In this document: piece by piece, positions 23,029 through 31,648 of the stretch
Layout of the letters: the number at the start of each line of letters is the position of its first letter
Position numbering within the stretch: position 1 is the stretch's first letter
NCBI GenBank assembly: GCA_003445035.1
Contig: DLVV01000239.1
Location: 1-33,164, forward strand
From: Planctomycetaceae bacterium
Lineage (GTDB): Bacteria; Planctomycetota; Planctomycetia; Planctomycetales; Planctomycetaceae
DNA: 33,164 nt
Direction of reading: 5' to 3'
The notes under the pieces: model-generated
What the model saw: only the letters and a program-made list of their open reading frames with translations
The model's database searches: none
What the model was told of the DNA's origin: nothing
Translations under genes and position numbers: made by a program

Positions 23029-24873
23029 ATGCGTTGTTGCTGGCCTGCCGCTCGTCTTGCTGCCGTAACCCTCACCACGATCGCCATCGTGGTCTCGTCG
23101 GCCACGCCTCTTCGACTCGAGGCCGCCCAACCCGCCACCGTACGGCTCGACCGCACGGTCTCGCCGCCCGAATGGGCGTTGCTCGAGCGACAACTGCTGG
23201 TGGCCAACACCGCGGCGTGCCGCGAGTACTTTGGCAGGTACTTCGACGAGCGGGGTTACCTGCTGTGCGTGGAACGCTGGGGGGGAGATGACGGCCCGGA
23301 TGACGCCATCGAGAACTGCAACGACTGGCCGATCCTGCATGCCCTGGGAGCCAACAACGACATCCTGAGGATGTACAAGAAGGCCTGGGAGGGGCACCTG
23401 AGGCAGTACACGCTGGCCAAGACCGTCGAGGTCCCCTTTGCCCGCGACGGGATGTACTACAAGGAATTTCCCGTCACCTTCGACTGGGTGCACAACGGTG
23501 AAGGCTTGACCGTCTTCAACCTCCAGGGTCTCTCCGACCCCAACGACATCCGCTTCGGACATCGCGTCCGCCGCTTCGCCGGGTTTTATCTCAACGAGGA
23601 TCCCGGCGCCCCCAACTACGACCCCAAGCACAAGATCATCCGCAGTCTCTTCAACGGCAGCCGCGGCCCGCTGATGCGCAAGGCCACGGGACTCGACTGG
23701 GCGGGGGATCCGATCGAGATCGCCAACCGCTTCAGCCTGGGACACGGCGAGCGGAGCTACCAGGAGATGGTCGACCACTTCAAAGACTACAACGACATCG
23801 TGGGCGACCACCCCCAGAACCTGCTGGCCACCTCCCTGGCACTGAACGCATTCATGCTGACCGGCCAGGCCAAGTACCGGAACTGGCTATTCGAGTACGT
23901 TGACGCCTGGCGAAAGCGAACCAAGGACAACAAGGGCATCATCCCCACCAACATCGGACTCGACGGCACCATTGGCGGAGCCACCGATGGCAAGTGGTAC
24001 GGCGGTGTCTACGGCTGGGCGTTTTCGGTGGTGGTGCCGCAGACAGGAGCACTGGCCCATCGCAACACCCACTACCTTGGCCACACCGGCTTCACCAACG
24101 CGTTCCTGCTTTCCGGTGACGACAAGTACCTCGACGTCTGGAGGCAGCAGATCAAGGCGATCAACGCCCAGTCGAAGATGATCGACGGCAAGCGGATGAC
24201 TCCCCGGATGTACGGAGACAAGGGCTGGTACAACTTCACCCCCTCCCCCTACACCTCTGGTGGCCTCGAGACCTGGTACCACTCGATGAAAGACTCGGAC
24301 CGGTCACTCTTCGGAGGAAGCAGCTGGGTCTCCTACCTCGACGGCAAGAACCCCGGTTACCCGTCGGCAGCTCTGCGGGGAGATCTCGAGCAAATTCGCA
24401 GCCGGGTGGCTGGATCGCGGGCCGACACGACCACGCCCGACACCCGCCTGGCCGACGACCCGATGAAGTTCAATCCTGCCAGCGTCTCCTCCCTGATCCA
24501 GTTGATGCTCGGAGGGATCCATCCCGGTCACCGGGGACAGGCCCTGCACGCCCGCGTCCGCTATTTCGATCCCGTCACCCGCCGTGCCGGGATCCCCGAA
24601 GGCGTCGCCGCGTTGGTCGAGAAAATGGACCACGCCTCCGTCACGCTCTCGCTGGTCAACACCGACCAGCTCAACGCCCGCACGGTGGTGATCCAGGCCG
24701 GAGGCTACGCCGAACACCAGTTCACCGGCCTGACCCGCGGTGATGACACCGTCGATCTGGACAGTGACACGCTGAGCGTGCGCCTGGCTCCGGGGGCCGG
24801 CGGCCGGCTGGTGTTGGCAATGAAGCGGTACACGAACCCTCCCACCATGCGGTTCCCCTGGGATCGGGACTGA
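23029..24873 (+). CDS. Large secreted protein of unknown function, helical-barrel-like
   Basis: 614 residues, ATG with GGAG nine bases upstream. Signal peptide 1-33 (RLAAVTLTTIAIVVSSATPLRLEAAQ). The mature protein has aromatic- and Asp-rich helices with recurring patterns (NCNDWPILHALGANNDILRMYKKAW; NLLATSLALNAFMLTGQAKYRNWLFEYVDAW; HTGFTNAFLLSGDDKYLDVWRQQI) of the kind that make alpha/alpha toroids in glycoside hydrolases and polysaccharide lyases. The last 90 residues are beta-rich (VTLSLVNTDQLNARTVVIQAGGYAEHQF...RLVLAMKRYT), like a C-terminal sandwich of those enzymes. I cannot name the family or catalytic residues. A role in polysaccharide breakdown in the periplasm fits the rest of the window but is inference. 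Likely cotranscribed with the three genes upstream (87-base gap). Confidence 0.8.
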   Translation: MRCCWPAARLAAVTLTTIAIVVSSATPLRLEAAQPATVRLDRTVSPPEWALLERQLLVANTAACREYFGRYFDERGYLLCVERWGGDDGPDDAIENCNDWPILHALGANNDILRMYKKAWEGHLRQYTLAKTVEVPFARDGMYYKEFPVTFDWVHNGEGLTVFNLQGLSDPNDIRFGHRVRRFAGFYLNEDPGAPNYDPKHKIIRSLFNGSRGPLMRKATGLDWAGDPIEIANRFSLGHGERSYQEMVDHFKDYNDIVGDHPQNLLATSLALNAFMLTGQAKYRNWLFEYVDAWRKRTKDNKGIIPTNIGLDGTIGGATDGKWYGGVYGWAFSVVVPQTGALAHRNTHYLGHTGFTNAFLLSGDDKYLDVWRQQIKAINAQSKMIDGKRMTPRMYGDKGWYNFTPSPYTSGGLETWYHSMKDSDRSLFGGSSWVSYLDGKNPGYPSAALRGDLEQIRSRVAGSRADTTTPDTRLADDPMKFNPASVSSLIQLMLGGIHPGHRGQALHARVRYFDPVTRRAGIPEGVAALVEKMDHASVTLSLVNTDQLNARTVVIQAGGYAEHQFTGLTRGDDTVDLDSDTLSVRLAPGAGGRLVLAMKRYTNPPTMRFPWDRD

Positions 24874-24998
24874 TCTGGACGGCGTCAACGTGATCGACTA
24901 TCACCCCGCCTCCACTCTCACTCCTCTCCCCACTCTCTCGTCGCGAACCAACGGGCCCGTCCTGCGTGTCGGTCTCGCGAGTCCGCCCGATCGTTTCG

Positions 24999-26846
24999 AT
25001 GCGCAACCGCCTGGCGTTGATCCTGCCCACCTACGCGGTGCTCTACGCGCTGTGCTTCGTGGCTGCATTCCTGTTGCGGTTCGACTTCCGACCGCCACAG
25101 ATCTACCAGCACGTCATCGCGCTGGGGATGCCGGTGGTGCTGGGAGTAAAATTCGTCATTTGCCTGGCCACCGGTGAGTGGCGTAGGACCTACCGCTACA
25201 CAACCGTCGCCGACCTGTTCAATCTGCTCGGCGGGGGCGTGATCGCCGCGGCCATCACCTACCTGCTGCTGTTGCCGGTACTGGGTCCCCTCCCCCTCCC
25301 CCGCACCGTCCTGCTGATCGACGCGATGCTCTCGATCCTGGCTGTCGGACTCCTGCGTGTCGGGATCCGGGTGGTCAGCGAGGGCGCGGTTCGAGCCGGC
25401 CACGATCGAAGAGCCCTGATCCTGGGTGCCGGACCCGACGCGGTGGCTATCGCCCGGGGCCTCGGTTCAACCGGCCGACCGGTTCGGGTCGTCGGGTTCG
25501 TCGATCATTCCCTGGGCAATCGGAACACCCTGATCGCCGGCATCCCCGTCTTTCCGTTGTCCGAGGCCGGCGTGCTGGCCACCGACTGGACACGACTGGC
25601 TCGCAAACGCCGCGCCGACTTCGTGCTGGTTCCCAGTACCGTCGCCGGCGACGTGGTCCGCGAGCTGATCCGCCTGTTCGCCGGCACCAGTGTCCGCGTC
25701 CAGGTGGTGCCGACAGCCGACAGTCTGCTGACCTGTCGCAAGCAACTGGCCGTTCGGGATGTCACCATCGCTGACCTGCTGCGACGCGAGCCCGCCGAAC
25801 TCGACCGCGAGGCAATTCGTGAGCTTGTCGCCGGACGACGGGTGCTGGTCACCGGAGCCGCCGGCAGCATCGGTTCGGAACTCTGCCGACAGATCACCGC
25901 ACTGGCCCCCGAGTCACTGGTGCTGGTCGATCACTCCGAGACCGGTATCTTCCACATCGAAGCCGAGTTGGCTGGCGGCCCGGTGCCTCTGCATCCGGTC
26001 GTTGCCAGCGTCGTCGATCGCGACGTGATGAGCCGCGTGATGGTCGAGCACCGTCCGCACCTGGTGTTTCATGCCGCAGCCTACAAGCATGTACCGCTGA
26101 TGGAATCGAATCCCCAGCAGGCGATCGCCAACAACATCGGCGGCACCAGGACGATGGTCGACCTGGCCGACACGTTCGGCGTCGATGGGTTCGTTCTGAT
26201 CTCCACGGACAAGGCTGTCGACCCCTCCAGCATCATGGGAGCCACCAAGCTCGTCTCGGAGAAATACCTCCAGTCGATCACCTCCGGCTCAGCGACCCGG
26301 ATGATGATCGTCCGCTTCGGCAACGTCCTCGACTCGGCCGGCAGCGTCGTCCCCACCTTCCGGTCACAGATCGCTGCCGGAGGACCGGTCACGGTCACCC
26401 ACCCCGATATGGAACGGTTCTTCATGACCATTCCCGAGGCGGTGCAACTGGTACTTCAGGCCGGGGCCATCGGCGAATCGGGTGACGTGCTGATTCTCGA
26501 AATGGGTCAACCGGTCAAGATCGTCGATCTCGCACGCGACATGATTGAACTCTCGGGACTGAAGTACCCCGATGACATCGACATCGTCTTCACCGGGATC
26601 CGTCCCGGTGAAAAGTTGACCGAGACGCTCTTCTACGACCAGGAACTGGGCGCCCGCAAGGTCCACGAACAGATCTACCGGGCACCGGGTTCGATACCGA
26701 CCCGACAGCACATGGCAGACGAGTTGGCTCGACTCGAACGTTCGCTGCATGGCTCGCGAGCCGAGGCCATTGAAGCCCTGGAGAATGTCATCCAGGATCT
26801 GGTCACTGGCGAGGATCCAACCCACTCGCTCCGCTCGGCCGCCTGA
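24999..26846 (+). CDS. UDP-sugar 4,6-dehydratase/epimerase of the WbpM/CapD (FlaA1-like) family, membrane-bound
   Basis: 615 residues from the ATG at 24999; a GTG at 24966 in the same frame is an alternative and neither has a clear ribosome site. Four hydrophobic segments in the first 120 residues anchor it in the cytoplasmic membrane. A first Rossmann-like domain (RALILGAGPDAVAIARGL) is followed by the catalytic SDR domain: TGAAGSIGSE (about 285-294), HAAAYKHVPLME, STDKAVDPSSIMGATK in which Met takes the place of the usual catalytic Tyr before xxxLys as in WbpM, and RFGNVLDSAGSVVPTFRSQI. The GIRPGEKLTETLFY motif near the end is typical. It makes a deoxy-keto UDP-HexNAc for cell-surface polysaccharide or glycan. 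Neighbouring glycosyltransferases are absent, so the product is unknown. Confidence 0.9.
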   Translation: MRNRLALILPTYAVLYALCFVAAFLLRFDFRPPQIYQHVIALGMPVVLGVKFVICLATGEWRRTYRYTTVADLFNLLGGGVIAAAITYLLLLPVLGPLPLPRTVLLIDAMLSILAVGLLRVGIRVVSEGAVRAGHDRRALILGAGPDAVAIARGLGSTGRPVRVVGFVDHSLGNRNTLIAGIPVFPLSEAGVLATDWTRLARKRRADFVLVPSTVAGDVVRELIRLFAGTSVRVQVVPTADSLLTCRKQLAVRDVTIADLLRREPAELDREAIRELVAGRRVLVTGAAGSIGSELCRQITALAPESLVLVDHSETGIFHIEAELAGGPVPLHPVVASVVDRDVMSRVMVEHRPHLVFHAAAYKHVPLMESNPQQAIANNIGGTRTMVDLADTFGVDGFVLISTDKAVDPSSIMGATKLVSEKYLQSITSGSATRMMIVRFGNVLDSAGSVVPTFRSQIAAGGPVTVTHPDMERFFMTIPEAVQLVLQAGAIGESGDVLILEMGQPVKIVDLARDMIELSGLKYPDDIDIVFTGIRPGEKLTETLFYDQELGARKVHEQIYRAPGSIPTRQHMADELARLERSLHGSRAEAIEALENVIQDLVTGEDPTHSLRSAA

Positions 26847-26937
26847 ATCGCAAGCGGCTCGAGATGGACAGTTGCACCGGGCGTGCGTATGAAGGGAGTT
26901 CCTTGCCCGTGCATCTCGCTCTCCGGGAATCAACGCC

Positions 26938-27885
26938 ATGTCGCTGACTCGTCGCCAATTGCTCACCACAGCAGCAGCAGCAGCAGCCACGTCGGCGTCC
27001 ACAGCCACCTCCTCAGCCGCCGACACTCCCAAATCACTGCCATCCGCCTCTCCCTTCCGCTTCTGCCTGAACACCAGCACGATCCGTGGACAGAAACTGA
27101 ATCTGCTCCAGGAGGTCAACCTGGCCGGAAAAGTGGGCTACACCGGCATCGAACCCTGGATCCGGGAGATCGACCAGTACGTCCGTGACGGCGGATCGCT
27201 GAAAGATCTCCGAAAGCGGATCACCGACGCGGGGCTGCAGGTCGAAAGCGCCATCGGCTTCGCCCAGTGGATCGTCGATGACGACAAGCGGCGAGCCGCG
27301 GCACTGGAGCAGGCCAAGCGTGACATGGAGAAGGTGCGTCAACTCGGCGGCTCGCGGATCGCCGCACCACCGGCGGGGGCCACCGGACAAGTTGACCTCG
27401 ACCTCTTCGCCGCCGCTGATCGCTACCGCGCGTTGCTCGAAGTCGGACGCGGGATCGGCGTCACCCCGCAGGTCGAGGTCTGGGGATTCTCGAAGTCGCT
27501 CTCGCGACTCGGCGAAACCGTCTTCGTCGCGATCGAGAGTGGTCATCCCGACGCCTGTGTGCTGCCCGACATTTACCACATCTACAAGGGTGGCTCCGAC
27601 TTCACGGGCCTGTCACTGCTGTCCGGCCCGGCCATCCACTGCTTTCACGTCAACGATTACCCCGCCAACCCACCCCGGGCCACGATCACCGATGCCGACC
27701 GTGTCTACCCCGGTGACGGCGTCGCTCCGGTCGTCAAGGTGCTCAAGGGAATCGCCGGCAAGGGCCACCAGGTCGCTTTGTCGCTCGAGCTCTTCAACCG
27801 CACTTACTGGAAGCAGGATGCTGAACTGGTCTGCCGGACCGGCCTGCAGAAGATGAAGTCGGTCGCAGCCCGGGCCCTGGCCTGA
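26938..27885 (+). CDS. Tat-exported sugar phosphate isomerase/epimerase-like protein
   Basis: 315 residues. The N-terminus SLTRRQLLTTAAAAAATSAS is a twin-arginine signal with an Ala-rich h-region, so the folded protein is exported. The mature part is a xylose-isomerase-like TIM barrel: FRFCLNTSTIRGQ, VGYTGIEPWIREI, VTPQVEVWGFSKSL (metal Glu), ACVLPDIYHIYKGGSDF (Asp and His), IHCFHVNDYPANPP (His/Asp) and VALSLELFNRTYW (Glu). All the expected metal ligands are present. Planctomycetes often carry many such exported barrels of unknown substrate, and they may isomerise or epimerise free sugars or inositols in the periplasm. A tract of six CAG repeats falls in the signal sequence. The amidohydrolase gene follows after 136 bases. 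Confidence 0.85.
   Translation: MSLTRRQLLTTAAAAAATSASTATSSAADTPKSLPSASPFRFCLNTSTIRGQKLNLLQEVNLAGKVGYTGIEPWIREIDQYVRDGGSLKDLRKRITDAGLQVESAIGFAQWIVDDDKRRAAALEQAKRDMEKVRQLGGSRIAAPPAGATGQVDLDLFAAADRYRALLEVGRGIGVTPQVEVWGFSKSLSRLGETVFVAIESGHPDACVLPDIYHIYKGGSDFTGLSLLSGPAIHCFHVNDYPANPPRATITDADRVYPGDGVAPVVKVLKGIAGKGHQVALSLELFNRTYWKQDAELVCRTGLQKMKSVAARALA
26969..26986 (+). repeat. Six-unit CAG trinucleotide tract
   Basis: CAG x6, read in frame as a run of Ala (GCA) codons in the Tat signal h-region of the exported isomerase-like protein. Slippage would change the number of alanines without breaking the frame. Confidence 0.6.
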
Positions 27886-28021
27886 TTCGCTCCACGCCGC
27901 AGGCCGACGGCTGCTTGAAAAACCCCCCGGCCGTGTCCACCATACGGCTCCTGCGGCCCGACCGAGTGCAATCCGTCGGCCCGAGCCGCCACCCGTAGAC
28001 CCCCTTGAGAGAGCCGTCGCG

Positions 28022-30676
28022 ATGAGACGTGTGAGTGTGCTGTGCCTGGCCCTGGCCCTGATCGGGCCCGAGACGACCGAAGCGGCCGACGTGATCGCCT
28101 TCCGTGGAGCCAGGATCCTGCCGGCCAGCGGCAAGCCGATTCCCTCCGGCACGATGATCGTCGCTGGCGGCAAGATCGTCTCGGTGGGGCCCGTCAACAA
28201 GGCCAAGATCCCCGACGGAGCCCGAGTGGTCGACGTCACAGGTAAGGTGATCATTCCCGGACTGGTCGATAGCCACTCGCACCTCGGTGTGGCCTCGCGA
28301 CCACTCGAAAAGGCCAACAGCGACGGGAATGAACGGAGCGGTGCTGTGCAGAGCATCGTCCGGGCACTCGATTCGATCAACCCGTTCGACCCCGGCATCC
28401 GCATGGCCCACACCGGCGGAATCACCACCGCCAATGTGATGCCCGGCAGCGGAAACGTCATCGGCGGCCAGACGATCTACATCAAGCTGCGGGGCAACAG
28501 TCCCGAGCAGATGTGGATCGGGACCGACGGCCACTTCGGTGGCCTGAAGATGGCCAACGGAGAAAACCCCAAGCGGTCCTACGGCTCCAGGGGTCAAGCA
28601 CCGGTGACCAGGATGAAGGTGGCCGCATTGCAGCGGGTCGAGTTCATCAAGGCCGTCGATTACCGGCGGAAGTGGCAGGAGTTCGAAAAGAAACGCGAGA
28701 AGAACAAGGAGGCCATGCCGCCTGATCGTGATCTGGCGCTCGAGCCATTGGCCGAAGTGCTGGCCGGACGACGGACCGTTCACTTCCACACCCATCGCGC
28801 CGACGACATCCTCACGGTGTTGAGACTGAAACGCGAATTCGGTTTCGACCTGGTCATCCAGCACGGGACCGAGGCTTACAAGGTGATCGACCAGGTCGCC
28901 GCCGCCGGCGTGCCGGTCTCAATGACCATCGTCGACAGTCCCGGCGGAAAGGCCGAGGTCGTCGATTTCATCGAGCAGTGCGGGGCAGAACTGACCCGTC
29001 GGGGCGTCAAGGTCCATGTCAACACCGACGACCCGGTGACCGAAAGCCGTTTCTTCCTGAGAACAACCGCCGCCACCATCCGTGGCGGTCTCGACACCGC
29101 CACAGCCCTGAAGGCCGTGACACTCCATCCCGCCCAGGCGCTGAGACTCGACGACCGCGTCGGATCGCTCGACCCCGGCAAGGACGCCGACTTCGTGATC
29201 CTCAGTGGAGCCCCCTTCAGCATCTACACACGCGTGCTCGAGACATGGATCGACGGCCAGAAGGTCTTCGACCTGTCCAACCCCCGTCAACGGCTCTACC
29301 AGGAGGGTGGCTTCCAGGTGGCCAGCAGCGAACTGATCCCCGCTCCCACACCCATGGTCCGACCTCGCAAGTCTGTCCAGGCTCCCAGGGCCGATGACCG
29401 AGCCAAGGCCCTCACCTCCCGCAGCGATTCCGTCCTGGTGCTGGCCGGGCGACTCCATCTCGTTTCCGGTCCGCCGGTCGAAAATGCCGCGGTGCTCCTC
29501 CGCAAAGGCGTCATTCAGAAGGTCGGTCGCATCGGTCGGGTCAAGGCCCCTCGAGGGACTCCGGTGATCACCGCTGCTGTGGTCACGCCTGGACTGATCG
29601 ACACGCACACCATCGTGCCGCTTTCCGGCGAATACAACATTCCCGCCGACCAGGACCAGGACGAGACCAGCGATCCCAACCAGGCCGACGTCCGGGTGCT
29701 TGACGGATTCAACCCGGCCGAGCCGCTGCTCCGATTTCTGCTCGAACAGGGTGTCACCGTGATCCATGCCTCACCGGGACGGGCCAACGTCATCGGCGGG
29801 CTGACCGGCGTCTTCCGCACTCACGGCATCGACGCCGAGGCGATGACGATCCGCTTCCCCCAGGCCATGGCCTTCAACCTGGGCGTCAGCCCCAAACAGA
29901 CCTATTCGGGCCAGAGACCGACCACGCGGATGGGTACTGCCGCTGTGATCCGCCAGGCACTTTCACAAGCCCGCGCCTACCGGGTCAAGCAGAAGGCTGC
30001 CGAGGATGACGACGACGTATCGCCTCCCGATCGGGACCTGAAACTCGAATCCCTCGGGCTGCTGCTCGACAGGAAGATCCCCGGCGTCTTCTGCGGCCAT
30101 CGCGCCGACGACCTGCTGACAGCGCTGCGGATCGCGAACGAATTCCGGCTGAAACCGGTGCTCTCGATGGCCACCGAGGGCTACCTGATCCGCGGTCGTC
30201 TGGCCAAAGCCGGTGTCCCGGTGATCGTTCACCCCACCATGCAACGGGTCGGTGGACTCGAGACGATCAACAGCTTCCTGGGCAACGCCGCGGCACTCTC
30301 GGCCGCCTACGGTCCCAAGGGGCCACCCGTCGCGATCGCCAGCGGTGTCGAGGGCTACGTGCCCAAGTCCCGGGTGATCCGCTACGAGGCAGCGATCGCC
30401 ATGACCTACGGCCTGGGATTCGACAGGGCATTACGGGCCATCACGCTCGACGCAGCACGTTTGCTGGGAATCGAAAAAACCCACGGCAGCATCGAGCGAG
30501 GCAAGGCGGCCGACCTGGTCCTCTACGACGGCGATCCGTTCGAGCACGCCACGCATGTCACCGCCGTGATCGTCGGCGGCCGACTCGCCTTCCGCCGCAG
30601 AGATCGGCTCGCCATCCCGCAACTCGGACGGCTGTTCCTTCCCACGCCGTCGATCCCCTGCTGCCTGGCCTTCTGA
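28022..30676 (+). CDS. Secreted tandem amidohydrolase (imidazolonepropionase-like); second half lacks metal ligands
   Basis: 884 residues, signal peptide 1-22 (VLCLALALIGPETTEAAD). Residues 23-440 are a complete amidohydrolase: VDSHSHLG with His85 and His87, HFHTHRADD with His256/His258, HGTEAYK with His281 and NTDDP with Asp336, the two-metal or one-metal site of imidazolonepropionase/prolidase-like enzymes. Residues 465-870 repeat the whole layout, but the HxH motif reads DTHTIV (only His529), the HGTEAY equivalent is MATEGY and the Asp loop is ASGVEGYVP, so the second copy has lost most ligands and is probably structural or regulatory. Both copies share unusual insert sequences (SPPDRDL/MPPDRDL preceded by charged residues). 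Substrate is likely a peptide or cyclic amide outside the cytoplasm; not determinable. It ends five bases before the convergent DUF1080 gene. Confidence 0.85.
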   Translation: MRRVSVLCLALALIGPETTEAADVIAFRGARILPASGKPIPSGTMIVAGGKIVSVGPVNKAKIPDGARVVDVTGKVIIPGLVDSHSHLGVASRPLEKANSDGNERSGAVQSIVRALDSINPFDPGIRMAHTGGITTANVMPGSGNVIGGQTIYIKLRGNSPEQMWIGTDGHFGGLKMANGENPKRSYGSRGQAPVTRMKVAALQRVEFIKAVDYRRKWQEFEKKREKNKEAMPPDRDLALEPLAEVLAGRRTVHFHTHRADDILTVLRLKREFGFDLVIQHGTEAYKVIDQVAAAGVPVSMTIVDSPGGKAEVVDFIEQCGAELTRRGVKVHVNTDDPVTESRFFLRTTAATIRGGLDTATALKAVTLHPAQALRLDDRVGSLDPGKDADFVILSGAPFSIYTRVLETWIDGQKVFDLSNPRQRLYQEGGFQVASSELIPAPTPMVRPRKSVQAPRADDRAKALTSRSDSVLVLAGRLHLVSGPPVENAAVLLRKGVIQKVGRIGRVKAPRGTPVITAAVVTPGLIDTHTIVPLSGEYNIPADQDQDETSDPNQADVRVLDGFNPAEPLLRFLLEQGVTVIHASPGRANVIGGLTGVFRTHGIDAEAMTIRFPQAMAFNLGVSPKQTYSGQRPTTRMGTAAVIRQALSQARAYRVKQKAAEDDDDVSPPDRDLKLESLGLLLDRKIPGVFCGHRADDLLTALRIANEFRLKPVLSMATEGYLIRGRLAKAGVPVIVHPTMQRVGGLETINSFLGNAAALSAAYGPKGPPVAIASGVEGYVPKSRVIRYEAAIAMTYGLGFDRALRAITLDAARLLGIEKTHGSIERGKAADLVLYDGDPFEHATHVTAVIVGGRLAFRRRDRLAIPQLGRLFLPTPSIPCCLAF

Positions 30677-30681
30677 GCCAC

Positions 30682-31365
30682 CTACCTGGCAGCCGCGGCG
30701 AGGTCCTTGATGCGGATGTTGCGAAACTCGACCCGGGCCCCGTGCCCCATGAAGCCGATGTGTCCCTTGTCGCGTTTCAGGCCGGGATGCTTCCGACCGT
30801 CGAGCGATCCGAGGCCATCGATGTTGGCGTTAACAATCGGGGCTCCGTTGAGAATCACGCGGATGTAGGTCCCTCGGACGATCACTTCCTGAGAATTCCA
30901 CTCGCCGACCGGCTTCAGGTGACCCCGCTGGGCCGGGACCACGCCGTAGATCGAACCGTGATACTGATACGACTTGAGCCTGGCGAATCTCTTGGCGGTG
31001 TTGTCCAGGATCTGCAATTCCATGCCGGCGTAGGCCGGGTTGCCCGAGGCCGGGGTACGGATCGCCAGCCCGTTGTTGCCGCCGGGCGGCAACTTGAACT
31101 CGAACCGCAGGATGAAGTCCGAGTACTGCCTGGCCGACAGCAGGTTGCCGCCCCCTTTGGGAAGACAGGCCAGCACCCCCTTTTCGGCAACGTAGCCCTT
31201 CGTCGAACCGATCCAGCCCTCCAGGTTCTTGCCGTTGAACAACGCAACGAACCCGGCCGCCTTTTCCCTGGAGGCGGCCTGCTCGTCCTGGTCATCAGCC
31301 TGAACGACTGAGAACAGCAATGTGGAGCCCAGCAACAGGGCCAGGGGCGTCGCGAAACGTCGCAT
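30682..31365 (-). CDS. Secreted DUF1080 (3-keto-disaccharide hydrolase-like) protein
   Basis: 227 residues from the ATG at 31365 (GGAG eight bases upstream); the frame runs 20 codons further upstream without support. Signal peptide 1-23 (FATPLALLLGSTLLFSVVQAD). The domain begins FVALFNGKNLEGWIGS and continues GVLACLPKGGGNLLSARQYSDFILRFEFKLPPGGNNGLAIRTPASGNPAYAGMELQILDN, the DUF1080 signature, with KDKGHIGFMGHGARVEFRNIRIKDL at the end. The fold is a concanavalin-like jelly roll; some members hydrolyse 3-keto-glucosides, others only bind glycans. Planctomycetes carry large numbers of these. Here it stands alone between the tandem amidohydrolase and tRNA-His. Which of the two roles applies is not visible. 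Confidence 0.88.
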   Translation of the reverse strand: MRRFATPLALLLGSTLLFSVVQADDQDEQAASREKAAGFVALFNGKNLEGWIGSTKGYVAEKGVLACLPKGGGNLLSARQYSDFILRFEFKLPPGGNNGLAIRTPASGNPAYAGMELQILDNTAKRFARLKSYQYHGSIYGVVPAQRGHLKPVGEWNSQEVIVRGTYIRVILNGAPIVNANIDGLGSLDGRKHPGLKRDKGHIGFMGHGARVEFRNIRIKDLAAAAR

Positions 31366-31450
31366 GATGATGTCTCCGGCGGGGTCTTTCGAGTAACCAG
31401 CTTCACCATATCGCCCCACAGCCAACGGCGAAACCGCCGAAAGACGTCAG

Positions 31451-31479
31451 TTGCAACACCCGAAATGCTCCGTTACTCT
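31451..31479 (+). promoter_or_regulatory. Possible promoter of the tRNA gene
   Basis: TTGCAA (31451-31456), 17-base spacer, TACTCT (31474-31479), both three- to four-of-six matches, giving a start about 57 bases ahead of the tRNA. Weak evidence. Confidence 0.3.
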
Positions 31480-31542
31480 TGCCCGTTCACGCCGGGCAGT
31501 CGGTACTCGCGACCTGTATGGGAAAGGCCGCCCGCTCCGGAT

Positions 31543-31617
31543 GGTGGATATAGCTCAGTTGGTTAGAGCGCCAGATTGTGGTTCTGGAGGTCGCCGGTTC
31601 GAATCCGGTTATCCACC
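31543..31617 (+). tRNA. tRNA-His (anticodon GTG)
   Basis: Cloverleaf read by eye. Acceptor GTGGATA (31544-31550) pairs with TATCCAC (31610-31616); D arm GCTC/GAGC with the loop AGTTGGTTA; anticodon stem CCAGA/TCTGG with loop TTGTGGT and anticodon GTG; T arm GCCGG-TTCGAAT-CCGGT. The extra G at 31543 facing C at 31617 is the G-1:C73 pair that marks tRNA-His for its synthetase. The bases after 31617 are CTT, so CCA is not encoded and must be added after transcription. Confidence 0.97.
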
Positions 31618-31648
31618 CTTGCGAGGCTGGGTTCGAGGAGGCTGCCGA

